From contig CALXEY010000009.1 of NCBI GenBank assembly GCA_944387455.1, positions 1 through 32,155 on the forward strand: a stretch of DNA of 32,155 bases. The letters run 5' to 3'. This document shows positions 16,430 through 24,626 of this stretch, one piece after another (positions within the stretch are counted from its first letter, which is position 1; every line of letters begins with the position of its first letter). A program made the translations under genes and the position numbers. Under the pieces are notes generated by a model that saw nothing but the letters and a program-made list of their open reading frames with translations, was not told the DNA's origin and did not search any database. The stretch comes from an uncultured Clostridia bacterium (lineage in GTDB: Bacteria; Bacillota; Clostridia; TANB77; CAG-508).

Positions 16430-17753
16430 ATGGAAAAATCACAAAAAGGAAAAAACAATAAAAAAAGAAAAAGGAATTACGCTGGTGGCTTTAATCGTAA
16501 CAATAATTGTTTTATTGATTTTAGCTGGAATTTCAATTGCAATGCTAACAGGTAATAATGGTATACTTACGCAAGCTACAAATGCTGAAAAAGAAACAGG
16601 CATTGCAAAGGAAAAAGAAATAATTAGCTTAGCTGTTTCAGATGCACAAATTAAAGATGATGGATATGAAAAATTAAATAAAACTAATTTACAAGAAGCA
16701 ATAAATAAATATACTGAAAATTTAGATACTAAAGTTATGGACAATAATGATGGTAGTTTTACAGTTTTATTTAATAGTACTAACAGAATGTATAAAATAG
16801 ATAATAATGGAAATATCAGTGAAGAATCAACAGAAACTTTACTTGGTCAAGTGAAATCTGGAAAAATAAAATTAGGAAGTTATATAGAATATTTACCAGA
16901 AACAACAGATTTAAATTCAACAAATTTTTCGAAATTAATAGAAGATTTAAAAAATTATTCTGGAGATTTAAACAATGAAAATCAAACTTTAAACCAAGAA
17001 TTATCATTAAAATGGAAAATTTTAGATGTAAATGATAATAAAATTAGATTAATTAGTGATAAACCTACAACATATAAAATATCTCTATATGGACAATTAG
17101 GATATAATAATGGTGTATATTTACCAGATGAAGCCTGTAAAGTATTATATAATAATACAACATATGCTAATAGTGTAGAAAATTTAAAAATAGAAGATAT
17201 ACAAAAACATTTAAAATATGATTATACACAAAATGAAACAGTTCAATCTGGTAATAATCCTGTAAAATATGGTGAAATACGTACATATACAGGTAATAAA
17301 TATTTTCCAAATATATTCCGATATGAAGAAAATGGAAAAATAGATGATAAACAAGCAAGTAATGTTTGGAATAATAGTAGTCAAAATATGTTATTAAATG
17401 AAAAAGTAGAAGAAGCCAAAAAAAGTATAACAGCAAAACATATGCATTGGTATAAGCAAATGGAAGAAGAGGATTTTGAGGATAAAGTATATTATGAGTT
17501 ATTTATAAATAATGGTGAAGGTGTATATAATACTTATTTATTATCATCTCGCTGTTTATATCTAAGTAATGAAACTGTTGCATTTAATATATATAAAATT
17601 TCAAAAGGTAATGTTGATTCTCATTCTTTCTATAGTAGTAAGAATATATCAGAAGGAACGCCTATTGCTTTTAGACCTGTTATAACATTAAATGATAATT
17701 TATCAATAGTTTCAGTAGAAGGAACTGAAGCAGAACCATATAAATTACAATAA
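16430..17753 (+). CDS. surface protein with type IV pilin-like leader, frame broken in an A7 tract
   Basis: ATG 16430 follows AAGGAGGAAG and gives MEKSQKGKNNKK. The frame must gain +1 in the A7 run at 16460-16466 to continue as EKGITLVALIVTIIVLLILAG, a pilin-like cleavage and membrane segment. Joined, it is 440 residues. The leader resembles the prepilin motif (G followed by a hydrophobic stretch) but lacks the usual Glu5. After a helical region (residues 35-120) comes a domain with KWKILDVNDNKIRLISDKPT, GYNNGVYLPDEACKVLY and a terminal PIAFRPVITL, as seen in variable surface proteins of gut Clostridia. The A-tract could allow transcriptional slippage or phase variation, or the gene could simply be inactive. 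A shorter product from GTG 16485 would lack the charged leader. Confidence 0.72.
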
Positions 17754-17777
17754 AGTTTATAAAAAAATATTGATTTA

Positions 17778-17824
17778 ATTTAGCTTTAACAGCTTAAAAT
17801 TAGCTTGTTTAAAGCTAAATTTTT
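17778..17824 (+). terminator. terminator after the pilin-like gene
   Basis: An 11-bp stem (ATTTAGCTTTA at 17778-17788 with TAAAGCTAAAT at 17810-17820) has an extra T run. It lies directly before the leuS promoter. Confidence 0.78.
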
Positions 17825-17825
17825 G

Positions 17826-17854
17826 TTGACAAAAATGTTGTTTTGTGATAAATA
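17826..17854 (+). promoter_or_regulatory. sigma-A promoter of leuS
   Basis: TTGACA at 17826-17831 and TAAATA at 17849-17854 have a 17-base spacer, 37 bases before the leuS start. No T-box leader is present, which is worth noting because many Firmicutes leuS genes have one. Confidence 0.7.
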
Positions 17855-17890
17855 TATACGTAGAAATTTAAAAGTAGGAGTTGACTATTT

Positions 17891-20332
17891 ATGGAATATT
17901 CAAAAAAAGTAGATGAAAAATGGCAAAAAAAATGGAAGGAAAACAATGTATATAAATTTGATAAAAATAGTAAAAAAGAAAAATTATATTGCTTAGAAAT
18001 GTTTTCATATCCATCTGGAGCAAAATTACATTTGGGACATTGGTTTAATTATGCACCAGCAGATTCTTTTGCAAGATTTAAAAAAATGCAAGGATATAAT
18101 GTGTTTCATCCAATGGGGTTTGATGCATTTGGACTACCTGCAGAAAATTATGCTATAAAAACAGGAATACATCCAGAAGATTCAACATTAAAAAATATAT
18201 CAGCAATGAGAAAACAATTAGAAGAAATGGGTGCAAGTTATGATTGGGACTATACACTAGAAACTTGTATGCCAGATTATTATAAATGGACACAATGGAT
18301 ATTTTTACAACTATATAAAGCAGGGCTTGCGTATAAAAAAGAAGCACCTGTTAACTGGTGTGACAGTTGTAAAACAGTTTTAGCAAATGAACAAGTAATA
18401 AACGGAACTTGTGAAAGATGTGGTTCTGAAATAAAAAGAAAAAAATTAGCACAATGGTTTTTCAAAATAACAGATTATGCAGAAGAATTATTACAAGACT
18501 TGGATAAATTAGACTGGCCAGAGTCAACTAAAAAAGTACAAACAAACTGGATAGGAAAATCAGAAGGTAGTGAAATTATATTTGAAACAACATCTGGAGA
18601 AAAAATAACAGTGTTTACAACAAGGCCAGATACATTAAATGGTGTAACATATGTTGTTTTAGCACCTGAAAGTAAATTAGTACAAAAAATAACAACTGAT
18701 GAATATAAAAAAGATGTAGAAGATTATATAGATAAAGCATCTAAATTAAGTGAAATAGAAAGATTAGCAGTAGATAAAGAAAAAACAGGTGTATTTACAG
18801 GTGGATATGCTATAAACCCAATAAATGGAGATAAAGTTCCAATTTGGATAGCAGACTATGTTTTAGAAGATTATGGAACAGGAGCTGTTATGGCAGTACC
18901 TGCACACGACGAAAGAGATTACGAATTTGCTAGTAAATATAAATTACCAATAAAAGAAGTTGTAAAGTCTAAAAATGGAGAAGAAACAAAATTACCATTT
19001 ACTGAAAAAGGTATTTTAGTAAATAGTGGAAAATATGATAATTTAACATCTGAAGATGCTAAAATAAAAATAACAGAAGATTTACAAAAAGAAGGTAAAG
19101 GAAAGAAAACTATTAATTATAGATTAAAAGACTGGTTGGTATCAAGACAAAGATATTGGGGTGCACCTATTCCTATTATTTATTGTGATAAATGTGGAAT
19201 AGTACCAGTTCCAGAAGAAGATTTACCAGTGCTATTACCATATGATGTAGAGTTTAAACCAGATGGAGAATCACCACTTAAAAAATCAAAAGAATTTATG
19301 AATTGTACTTGTCCGAAATGTGGTGGAAAAGCTAAAAGAGAAGCAGATACTTTAGATACTTTTGTGTGTTCATCTTGGTATTATTTAAGATATCCAGATG
19401 CTAAAAACGATAAAGAAGCATTTAATAAAGAAATAGTAGACAAAATGGATCCTGTAGATGTATATGTTGGTGGAAAAGAACACGCAGCTATGCACTTAAT
19501 ATATGCAAGATTTATGACAAAAGCTTTAAGAGATTTGGGGTATTTAAGTTTTGATGAACCTTTTACAAGATTAGTACATCAAGGTATGATTCTAGGACCA
19601 GACGGTAATAAAATGAGTAAAAGCAAAGGAAATACAGTAGCACCAGAAGAGTATATTGATAAATATGGTTCAGATGTATTTAGAATGTATATTATGTTTG
19701 GTTTTGATTATAAACAAGGTGGACCTTGGGACGAAAAAGGTATTGAAGCAATGTCTAAATATTTTACAAGAGTAGAAAATCTAGTACAAAACTTTAATGA
19801 AGTTTATAAAAATACAAATGATAGTGAAGAAATTGGAAGTAAAGAAAAAGAATTGCTAAGAATTAAAAGTAATTCAATAAAACTAATGACAGAAAATATT
19901 GAAGATTTTAGATTTAATACTGCAATTGCTAGAAGTATGGAATTATCTAATGCAATTTCTGATTATATGAAAGAAGAAAATGTAAACAAAAAGGTTTTAA
20001 AAGATACAGTAGATATATTAATTATATTACTTGCACCACTTGCACCACATTTTGCAGAAGAAGAGTGGGAAAAATTAGGTAAAACAGGTTTTGTTTATAA
20101 TGAAAACTGGCCAAAGGTTTCCCAAAAAGAATTAGCAGGTGGTACTAAAGATATTCCAATACAATTAAATGGAAAATTAAAATTCTGTGTTACTGTTAGT
20201 ACAGAAATATCTGAACAAGAAATGTTAGATATTATAAAAAATGATGAAAGAGTAATAAAACTACACGAAAATAATAATGTTGTAAAAGACATTTATGTGC
20301 CAGGAAGAATATATAATATAGTAGTTAAATAG
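17891..20332 (+). CDS. leuS: leucyl-tRNA synthetase
   Basis: 813 residues, full length for the bacterial type. ATG 17891 is preceded by GTAGGAG. The class I HIGH motif is [12 protein letters not shown] and KMSKS is [12 protein letters not shown] zinc-like CDSCKT...CERCG insertion and a second CDKCG...CPKCGG pair are present. The editing domain has TTRPDTLNG and [12 protein letters not shown]. The catalytic domain includes [14 protein letters not shown] and [15 protein letters not shown]. It charges tRNA-Leu and edits mischarged products. It sits between two pilin-leader modules. The enzyme serves the Leu tRNAs that precede two of the four putative frameshift sites. Confidence 0.98.
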   Translation: MEYSKKVDEKWQKKWKENNVYKFDKNSKKEKLYCLEMFSYPSGAKLHLGHWFNYAPADSFARFKKMQGYNVFHPMGFDAFGLPAENYAIKTGIHPEDSTLKNISAMRKQLEEMGASYDWDYTLETCMPDYYKWTQWIFLQLYKAGLAYKKEAPVNWCDSCKTVLANEQVINGTCERCGSEIKRKKLAQWFFKITDYAEELLQDLDKLDWPESTKKVQTNWIGKSEGSEIIFETTSGEKITVFTTRPDTLNGVTYVVLAPESKLVQKITTDEYKKDVEDYIDKASKLSEIERLAVDKEKTGVFTGGYAINPINGDKVPIWIADYVLEDYGTGAVMAVPAHDERDYEFASKYKLPIKEVVKSKNGEETKLPFTEKGILVNSGKYDNLTSEDAKIKITEDLQKEGKGKKTINYRLKDWLVSRQRYWGAPIPIIYCDKCGIVPVPEEDLPVLLPYDVEFKPDGESPLKKSKEFMNCTCPKCGGKAKREADTLDTFVCSSWYYLRYPDAKNDKEAFNKEIVDKMDPVDVYVGGKEHAAMHLIYARFMTKALRDLGYLSFDEPFTRLVHQGMILGPDGNKMSKSKGNTVAPEEYIDKYGSDVFRMYIMFGFDYKQGGPWDEKGIEAMSKYFTRVENLVQNFNEVYKNTNDSEEIGSKEKELLRIKSNSIKLMTENIEDFRFNTAIARSMELSNAISDYMKEENVNKKVLKDTVDILIILLAPLAPHFAEEEWEKLGKTGFVYNENWPKVSQKELAGGTKDIPIQLNGKLKFCVTVSTEISEQEMLDIIKNDERVIKLHENNNVVKDIYVPGRIYNIVVK

Positions 20333-20356
20333 AAAAGAGCTTATTGCTCTTTTTTC
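20333..20356. terminator. bidirectional terminator between leuS and RHH gene
   Basis: AAAAGAGC at 20333-20340 pairs with GCTCTTTT at 20346-20353 around a 5-base loop, with T and A runs on both sides. It overlaps the stop of the minus-strand gene. Confidence 0.82.
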
Positions 20357-20553
20357 TTTTCATCATAAATGTTTACATCTTTATATTTATTTAGATCCAT
20401 TTGTTCTAAAGAGTTTTGGATACAACTAACTAATACATTGTTAAAACTCATATTTTCTTTTTTTGCAATTTTTCTTAACATTTCGTTCATATTTTCTGGT
20501 AATCTTATAGAAAGTTTTACATTGCTTTTTTTATACTTAGATATTTCGAACAT
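20341..20553 (-). CDS. ribbon-helix-helix DNA-binding protein (Arc-like)
   Basis: 70 residues. The start is at 20553, with GGAGG 8 bases upstream. The pattern VKLSIRLPENMNEMLRKIAK then FNNVLVSCIQNSLEQM is the Arc/MetJ beta strand plus two helices. A charged tail follows. It is divergent from the pilin-leader LRR gene at 20686, in the same arrangement as the XRE regulator with its own surface gene. It has no toxin partner next to it, so a stand-alone regulator is more likely than an antitoxin. Confidence 0.78.
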   Translation of the reverse strand: MFEISKYKKSNVKLSIRLPENMNEMLRKIAKKENMSFNNVLVSCIQNSLEQMDLNKYKDVNIYDEKKKEQ

Positions 20554-20565
20554 ATCAATACCTCC

Positions 20566-20588
20566 TGTAACTTTTCTATATTGTTACA
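20566..20588. promoter_or_regulatory. inverted repeat in the leader of the RHH gene
   Basis: TGTAAC at 20566-20571 and GTTACA at 20583-20588 form an operator-like repeat next to the RHH ribosome binding site. Two ATACAAAA direct repeats 13 bases apart at 20598 and 20611 could be a second site before the LRR promoter. Confidence 0.45.
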
Positions 20589-20621
20589 TAAAAATAAATA
20601 CAAAAATACCATACAAAAGTA

Positions 20622-20650
20622 TTGCATATTTTGAAGGTGTATGATATATT
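20622..20650 (+). promoter_or_regulatory. sigma-A promoter of the LRR surface gene
   Basis: TTGCAT at 20622-20627 and TATATT at 20645-20650 have a 17-base spacer. Confidence 0.65.
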
Positions 20651-20685
20651 CAAATAGAAAAAAGTACAAAGGAGATTGATAAAAA

Positions 20686-22632
20686 ATGAATAAAAACAAA
20701 GGAGAAAAAGGAATAACACTTATTGCTCTAGTTGTAACAGTAGTTGTATTATTAATATTAGCTGGTGTTTCAATTGCAATGCTAACAGGAAATAGTGGAA
20801 TATTAACACAAAGTATGAAAGCAAAGATATCAACAGAACTTGCAAGTTATAAAGAAGAATTAGAGTTATTTAAAATAGAACAAATATCAAAAAATGATAG
20901 CTTTTTAGAAGAAAGTTTAACAGCAGGAAAAAATAATTTGTTTTATAATACACAGGACCAGTCAGAACAAGGAAAAGGAACGATAAGAGATATAATAACA
21001 AATATAAGTGATGATTATTTTGAAAAATTGGAAGTAATAAAAGGAGAGCTACTAATAAATACAAAAGATAATAATGAAATAAAAGTAGCCCAAAGTTTAG
21101 GAATAGAAGTAAATCCATATGATATAGATGAAAATGGAGTATTACTTTCTACTGGAAATAATTTAGCATTAATGGATGAAAATGGGACATTAGTAATACC
21201 AGATAGTGTAACAGAAATAGGAGAAGGAGCATTTGCAAATGAAGGGTTAAAAACAATAATAATACCAGGAACAGTAAAAAAGATAGGAGCAAATGCATTT
21301 GCATATAACACGACATTAGAAACAGTAATAATGCAAGAAGGGGTAGAAGAGATAGGAGATAATGCTTTTGAAAAGTGTCAAAATTTAAAAAATGTGGAAT
21401 TACCAGAAAGTTTAATTTCAATTAAGACACAAGCTTTTATAGATTGTAGCAAATTAGAAAAAATAGAAATACCATCTAAAATAACAATAATAGAAAGTTA
21501 CACATTTTCTGGTTGTTCAAGTTTAAATAATATAATATTACCTGAAGGTTTAGAACAAATACAAGAGAGTGCTTTTTCTTATACAAGTTTTCCAGAAATA
21601 ACAATACCATCAACAGTTACAGATATTGGTAAATGGGTATTTTCAGAAAATAAAAAATTAAACAATATTATAATAAATAAGAAACAAGGAGAAGATGTAA
21701 AATTTGTATATGAATCAGGTATGCTTATGACAAGTAAAAAAGATGTTATATTATTTGCTTCAGATAGTTATTTAAAAAGTATTACTATATTTGAAATACC
21801 AGAAGGAATAACTAGTTTTAATTTAAGTATAGGTAGTTATAATAATATAACAAAATTAATAATTCCAAGTAGTTTACAATATATATATGCAAATGATATA
21901 CCTACTAGTATAAATAATATAGAAGTAGCAGAAAATAGTTCAAAATATGCAGTGTTAGATGAAGATAAGATATTATATACAAAAGACGCAAAAGAATTAG
22001 TTATATGCTATTCAAAAGAAGAAACAATTGATTTAAAAGATAAAAAAGAAGTATCAATTTTAGGAGAATATTGTTTTAAACAAGCAACAAATGTTAAAAA
22101 TATAATTTTACCAGATTCATTAACAAGTATAAGAGGCTTTACTTTTACTACTAATAATAAAATAGAAGAAATAAAAATAGGAACAAATGTAACATATATA
22201 AGCCCATTTTTTAAATATATGAATTCTACGGTAAAAGTAACAATAGATTCTGGAAATGAAAATTATGTAATAGAAAATAATGTGTTATATACAAAGAAAG
22301 AACCAAAAACATTAGTAACAGTTTTATATGAAATAAAAGGAACATTTACAATTGATAGCTCTGTAAAAGAAATAGGAATACAAGCATTTCATAATCAAAC
22401 AAATATGACAAATGTAATAATACCAGATAGTGTGACAAAAATAGAACAGTCATTTGATTTTTGTTCTGGGCTTGTAAGTATAGAAATACCAAGAAACGTG
22501 GAAAGTTTATCAGATAGTTGTTTTGTACAATGTAATAATTTAAATAAAGTAACAATCTATAATGAAAAACTATTAGAAACAGCACCTTGGGGAGCAACTA
22601 AAGGAGATAAAGTAATAGATTTTAAAGGATAA
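20686..22632 (+). CDS. BspA-type leucine-rich-repeat surface protein with pilin-like leader
   Basis: 648 residues starting at ATG 20686 after AAAGGAG. Residues 1-45 carry KGEKGITLIALVVTVVVLLI and a membrane helix almost identical to the gene at 16430 (including AGVSIAMLTGNSGILTQ), then a helical stretch to about residue 100. From about residue 145 come LRR_5 repeats of the Treponema/BspA kind (VTEIGEGAFANEGLKTIIIP, VKKIGANAFAYNTTLETVIM, and so on), interrupted around residues 370-450 and resuming to the end. BspA-type LRR proteins mediate adhesion to host proteins or other bacteria. The leader suggests display through a pilus-like or membrane-anchored route. It is in frame, unlike its relative at 16430, and ends in a strong terminator. 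Confidence 0.88.
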   Translation: MNKNKGEKGITLIALVVTVVVLLILAGVSIAMLTGNSGILTQSMKAKISTELASYKEELELFKIEQISKNDSFLEESLTAGKNNLFYNTQDQSEQGKGTIRDIITNISDDYFEKLEVIKGELLINTKDNNEIKVAQSLGIEVNPYDIDENGVLLSTGNNLALMDENGTLVIPDSVTEIGEGAFANEGLKTIIIPGTVKKIGANAFAYNTTLETVIMQEGVEEIGDNAFEKCQNLKNVELPESLISIKTQAFIDCSKLEKIEIPSKITIIESYTFSGCSSLNNIILPEGLEQIQESAFSYTSFPEITIPSTVTDIGKWVFSENKKLNNIIINKKQGEDVKFVYESGMLMTSKKDVILFASDSYLKSITIFEIPEGITSFNLSIGSYNNITKLIIPSSLQYIYANDIPTSINNIEVAENSSKYAVLDEDKILYTKDAKELVICYSKEETIDLKDKKEVSILGEYCFKQATNVKNIILPDSLTSIRGFTFTTNNKIEEIKIGTNVTYISPFFKYMNSTVKVTIDSGNENYVIENNVLYTKKEPKTLVTVLYEIKGTFTIDSSVKEIGIQAFHNQTNMTNVIIPDSVTKIEQSFDFCSGLVSIEIPRNVESLSDSCFVQCNNLNKVTIYNEKLLETAPWGATKGDKVIDFKG

Positions 22633-22636
22633 TATT

Positions 22637-22670
22637 AAAAATATGGTGTTTTTCTTACACCATATTTTTT
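22637..22670 (+). terminator. rho-independent terminator
   Basis: ATATGGTG at 22641-22648 pairs with CACCATAT at 22658-22665, flanked by A and T runs. Confidence 0.88.
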
Positions 22671-22897
22671 ATATTTTTTATAAAGATGCTTGACAGAAAA
22701 ACTGTATTATGATAATATGTCAACATATTTTAAATTTTATTATAAATTTTAATCAATTTTTATTTCGAAAAAGTTCAAAAAATAAAGGGAAAAAGAGAAA
22801 AGAAAAGTTATTTAGTCATTTTGAGGCTATTTTACTGTATAAAAAATATTGATAAATGAATATAAATGTGCTAATATAAAGGAGGTTGATATTACGA

Positions 22898-23965
22898 GTG
22901 AATAAAAAAATAGATGAGAAAATAAAAGAATATTTAAGAGAGCCAAATAAAAAAGAGGAGTTATTAAAGCTTCTAGACAAGATTGAAGAAGAAAGTGAGA
23001 AAAACAAAACATATATAGACAAATTACACGATAAAATTTTTAAAGAAATTATGCTAGATAAAGAGGAAGTAGCAAGATTTATATATATAAATTATAATAT
23101 TTTTTTAAAACCAAATGAATTAGAATTATGTAATACAGAATTTAGGACTAGAAATAATAAAGTATTAGAAGTAGATATATTATATAAAATAAAAGAAAAA
23201 CAAATCTTTTTCTTAATAGAACATCAAACAAAATCTGATAGATATATGGCATATAGAGTTCTAAATTATGAAATAGAAATAGTAAATAGGTATAGAACGA
23301 TAACGGGAGAAAATAAACCAATGCCAATGGTAATATCAGGAGTGATATTTACAGGAAAAGGAAATTGGAAAGCAAAAACAAGTTTAGGAGAGCTACAAGA
23401 AGATATAGAAAATGGAGTTGAATTAATTCTTGGAAATGAGAAAAATGTAGGAAATTATAAGCTTATAGATGTGAAAAAATATAATAAAGATGAATTAAGA
23501 AAAAGCAGTTATATATTAGATAAAGCATATTTATTTGAGCAATTAGACGATGTAAATGAAATAGTAAGAGAATTTTTATTATCATATACAAAAATAACAA
23601 AAGTTAAAAGAGCTTTATTTGAAAAAATATTTATATTAACTTTATCTAGTGAAGTAACAGATGATACTCTAAATGAAATTATAAAAATAGCAAAAATAGG
23701 AGGAGGTGAAGAAGAAGTGTTAACAATGGCACAACAAGTAGTAAGAAATGAATTTAAAATGAATAGAAGAAAGGGAATATTAGAAGGTTTGGAACAAGGC
23801 TTAGAACAAGGTTTAGAACAAGGATTGGAGCAAGGATTGGAACAAGGTTTAAAACAAGCAATTAAAGGTATGCTAAGAAATAATGTAGAAGATAATATAA
23901 TAATCGATTCTACAGGTATAAGTAAAAAAGAATTAAATAAAATAAAAAAAGAAATGAGATTATAA
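22898..23965 (+). CDS. Rpn/PD-(D/E)XK family transposase-nuclease-like protein
   Basis: 355 residues starting at GTG 22898. AAAGGAGG at 22878-22885 is 12 bases away, slightly long, and a TTG at 22886 touches it, so GTG is preferred. The nuclease core is seen as EVDILYKIKEKQIFFLIEHQ (Asp, then Glu-x-Gln) followed by DRYMAYRVLNYEIEIVNRYR, the usual Rpn signature. A linker and six GLEQ-type repeats at the C-terminus match the family's common repetitive tail. Rpn proteins are DNA endonucleases linked to recombination and, recently, to phage defence. There is no partner gene beside it, and the gene is intact. Confidence 0.85.
   Translation: MNKKIDEKIKEYLREPNKKEELLKLLDKIEEESEKNKTYIDKLHDKIFKEIMLDKEEVARFIYINYNIFLKPNELELCNTEFRTRNNKVLEVDILYKIKEKQIFFLIEHQTKSDRYMAYRVLNYEIEIVNRYRTITGENKPMPMVISGVIFTGKGNWKAKTSLGELQEDIENGVELILGNEKNVGNYKLIDVKKYNKDELRKSSYILDKAYLFEQLDDVNEIVREFLLSYTKITKVKRALFEKIFILTLSSEVTDDTLNEIIKIAKIGGGEEEVLTMAQQVVRNEFKMNRRKGILEGLEQGLEQGLEQGLEQGLEQGLKQAIKGMLRNNVEDNIIIDSTGISKKELNKIKKEMRL
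23786..23857 (+). repeat. six 12-bp repeats encoding GLEQ
   Basis: Six copies of the unit GGT TTG GAA CAA (with silent variants) lie at the end of the Rpn gene. The last copy reads GLKQ. Such 12-bp units can change number without breaking the frame. Confidence 0.9.
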
Positions 23966-24063
23966 AAAAATAAGTTAAAAAATTATAATTTTAATGAAAA
24001 ACTAGGAAACATAAATTTTTGTAAAAATTTTGTAAATATTTTCTAAAACAAGTTAAAAATTAC

Positions 24064-24092
24064 TTGCAAAATTGTTTGAAATGTAGTAAAAT
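24064..24092 (+). promoter_or_regulatory. sigma-A promoter of rpsO
   Basis: TTGCAA at 24064-24069 and TAAAAT at 24087-24092 have a 17-base spacer. Confidence 0.72.
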
Positions 24093-24097
24093 AGTAA

Positions 24098-24182
24098 TGT
24101 CGTAAAACCTTTAGCGTAGTTTTTAGGTTGCACCAGCTTTAAACCAGGCTATAGGAATAAAGAATATAGGAGGTGTATTACA
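24098..24182 (+). promoter_or_regulatory. structured rpsO leader, likely S15 autoregulation site
   Basis: About 85 bases lie between promoter and start. A hairpin AAACCT...AGGTT is followed by TGCACC at 24129-24134, which can pair with GGTGTA at 24172-24177 and so hide the Shine-Dalgarno AGGAGGT. S15 proteins of many bacteria bind such leaders to repress their own translation. The structures differ between lineages, so the exact fold here is inferred. Confidence 0.55.
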
Positions 24183-24449
24183 ATGATGAAAAAAGACTTA
24201 AAACAAGAAATAATTGCAAAATATAAAAGAGATGAAAACGACACTGGTTCACCAGAAGTACAAATAGCTCTTTTAACAGAAAGAATTAATGAACTTACAG
24301 AACACTTAAAAGTTCATAAAAAAGATAACCATTCAAGACGTGGTCTATTAAAAATGGTTGGTAAAAGAAGAAATCTATTAAACTACTTAGCTAAAAAAGA
24401 TATTAATAGATATAGAGACATCGTTGAAAAATTAGGACTAAGAAAATAA
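24183..24449 (+). CDS. rpsO: 30S ribosomal protein S15
   Basis: 88 residues, the standard length. ATG 24183 is followed directly by a second ATG at 24186; both suit AGGAGGTG. The S15 motifs are [41 protein letters not shown] (one stretch in the sequence) and [21 protein letters not shown]. It binds the central domain of 16S rRNA. rpsO-pnp order is conserved in bacteria; here pnp is separated by a terminator and a long leader. Confidence 0.98.
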   Translation: MMKKDLKQEIIAKYKRDENDTGSPEVQIALLTERINELTEHLKVHKKDNHSRRGLLKMVGKRRNLLNYLAKKDINRYRDIVEKLGLRK

Positions 24450-24458
24450 AAATAAGTA

Positions 24459-24491
24459 TAAAAGCCTATGCTTTGTTTAGCACGGGCTTTT
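24459..24491 (+). terminator. terminator of rpsO
   Basis: AAAAGCC at 24460-24466 pairs with GGGCTTT at 24484-24490 and ATGCT with AGCAC inside it. The T run is short, so read-through to pnp is possible. Confidence 0.72.
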
Positions 24492-24511
24492 ATAGAGAAT
24501 TTATATTGTGA

Positions 24512-24604
24512 CCCAAGTTGAAAAATAGTAACTTGTATAATGTATTAAAAATTTAATTTTTTAATTTTATATTTAATATATTATAGAGGTTACAACAACT
24601 TGGG
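24512..24604 (+). promoter_or_regulatory. long-range inverted repeat in the pnp leader
   Basis: CCCAAGTTG at 24512-24520 is perfectly complementary to CAACTTGGG at 24596-24604. The pair brackets a 75-base AT-rich loop and ends 8 bases before the pnp Shine-Dalgarno. In E. coli a leader stem cut by RNase III lets PNPase repress itself, so a similar control is plausible here. Confidence 0.5.
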
Positions 24605-24626
24605 AACAAGGAAAGAAGGAGTAAAT

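Noticed and set aside
17754..17890. T-box leader before leuS
   Set aside because: The space contains a terminator for the previous gene and a promoter only 37 bases from the start, leaving no room for a T-box.
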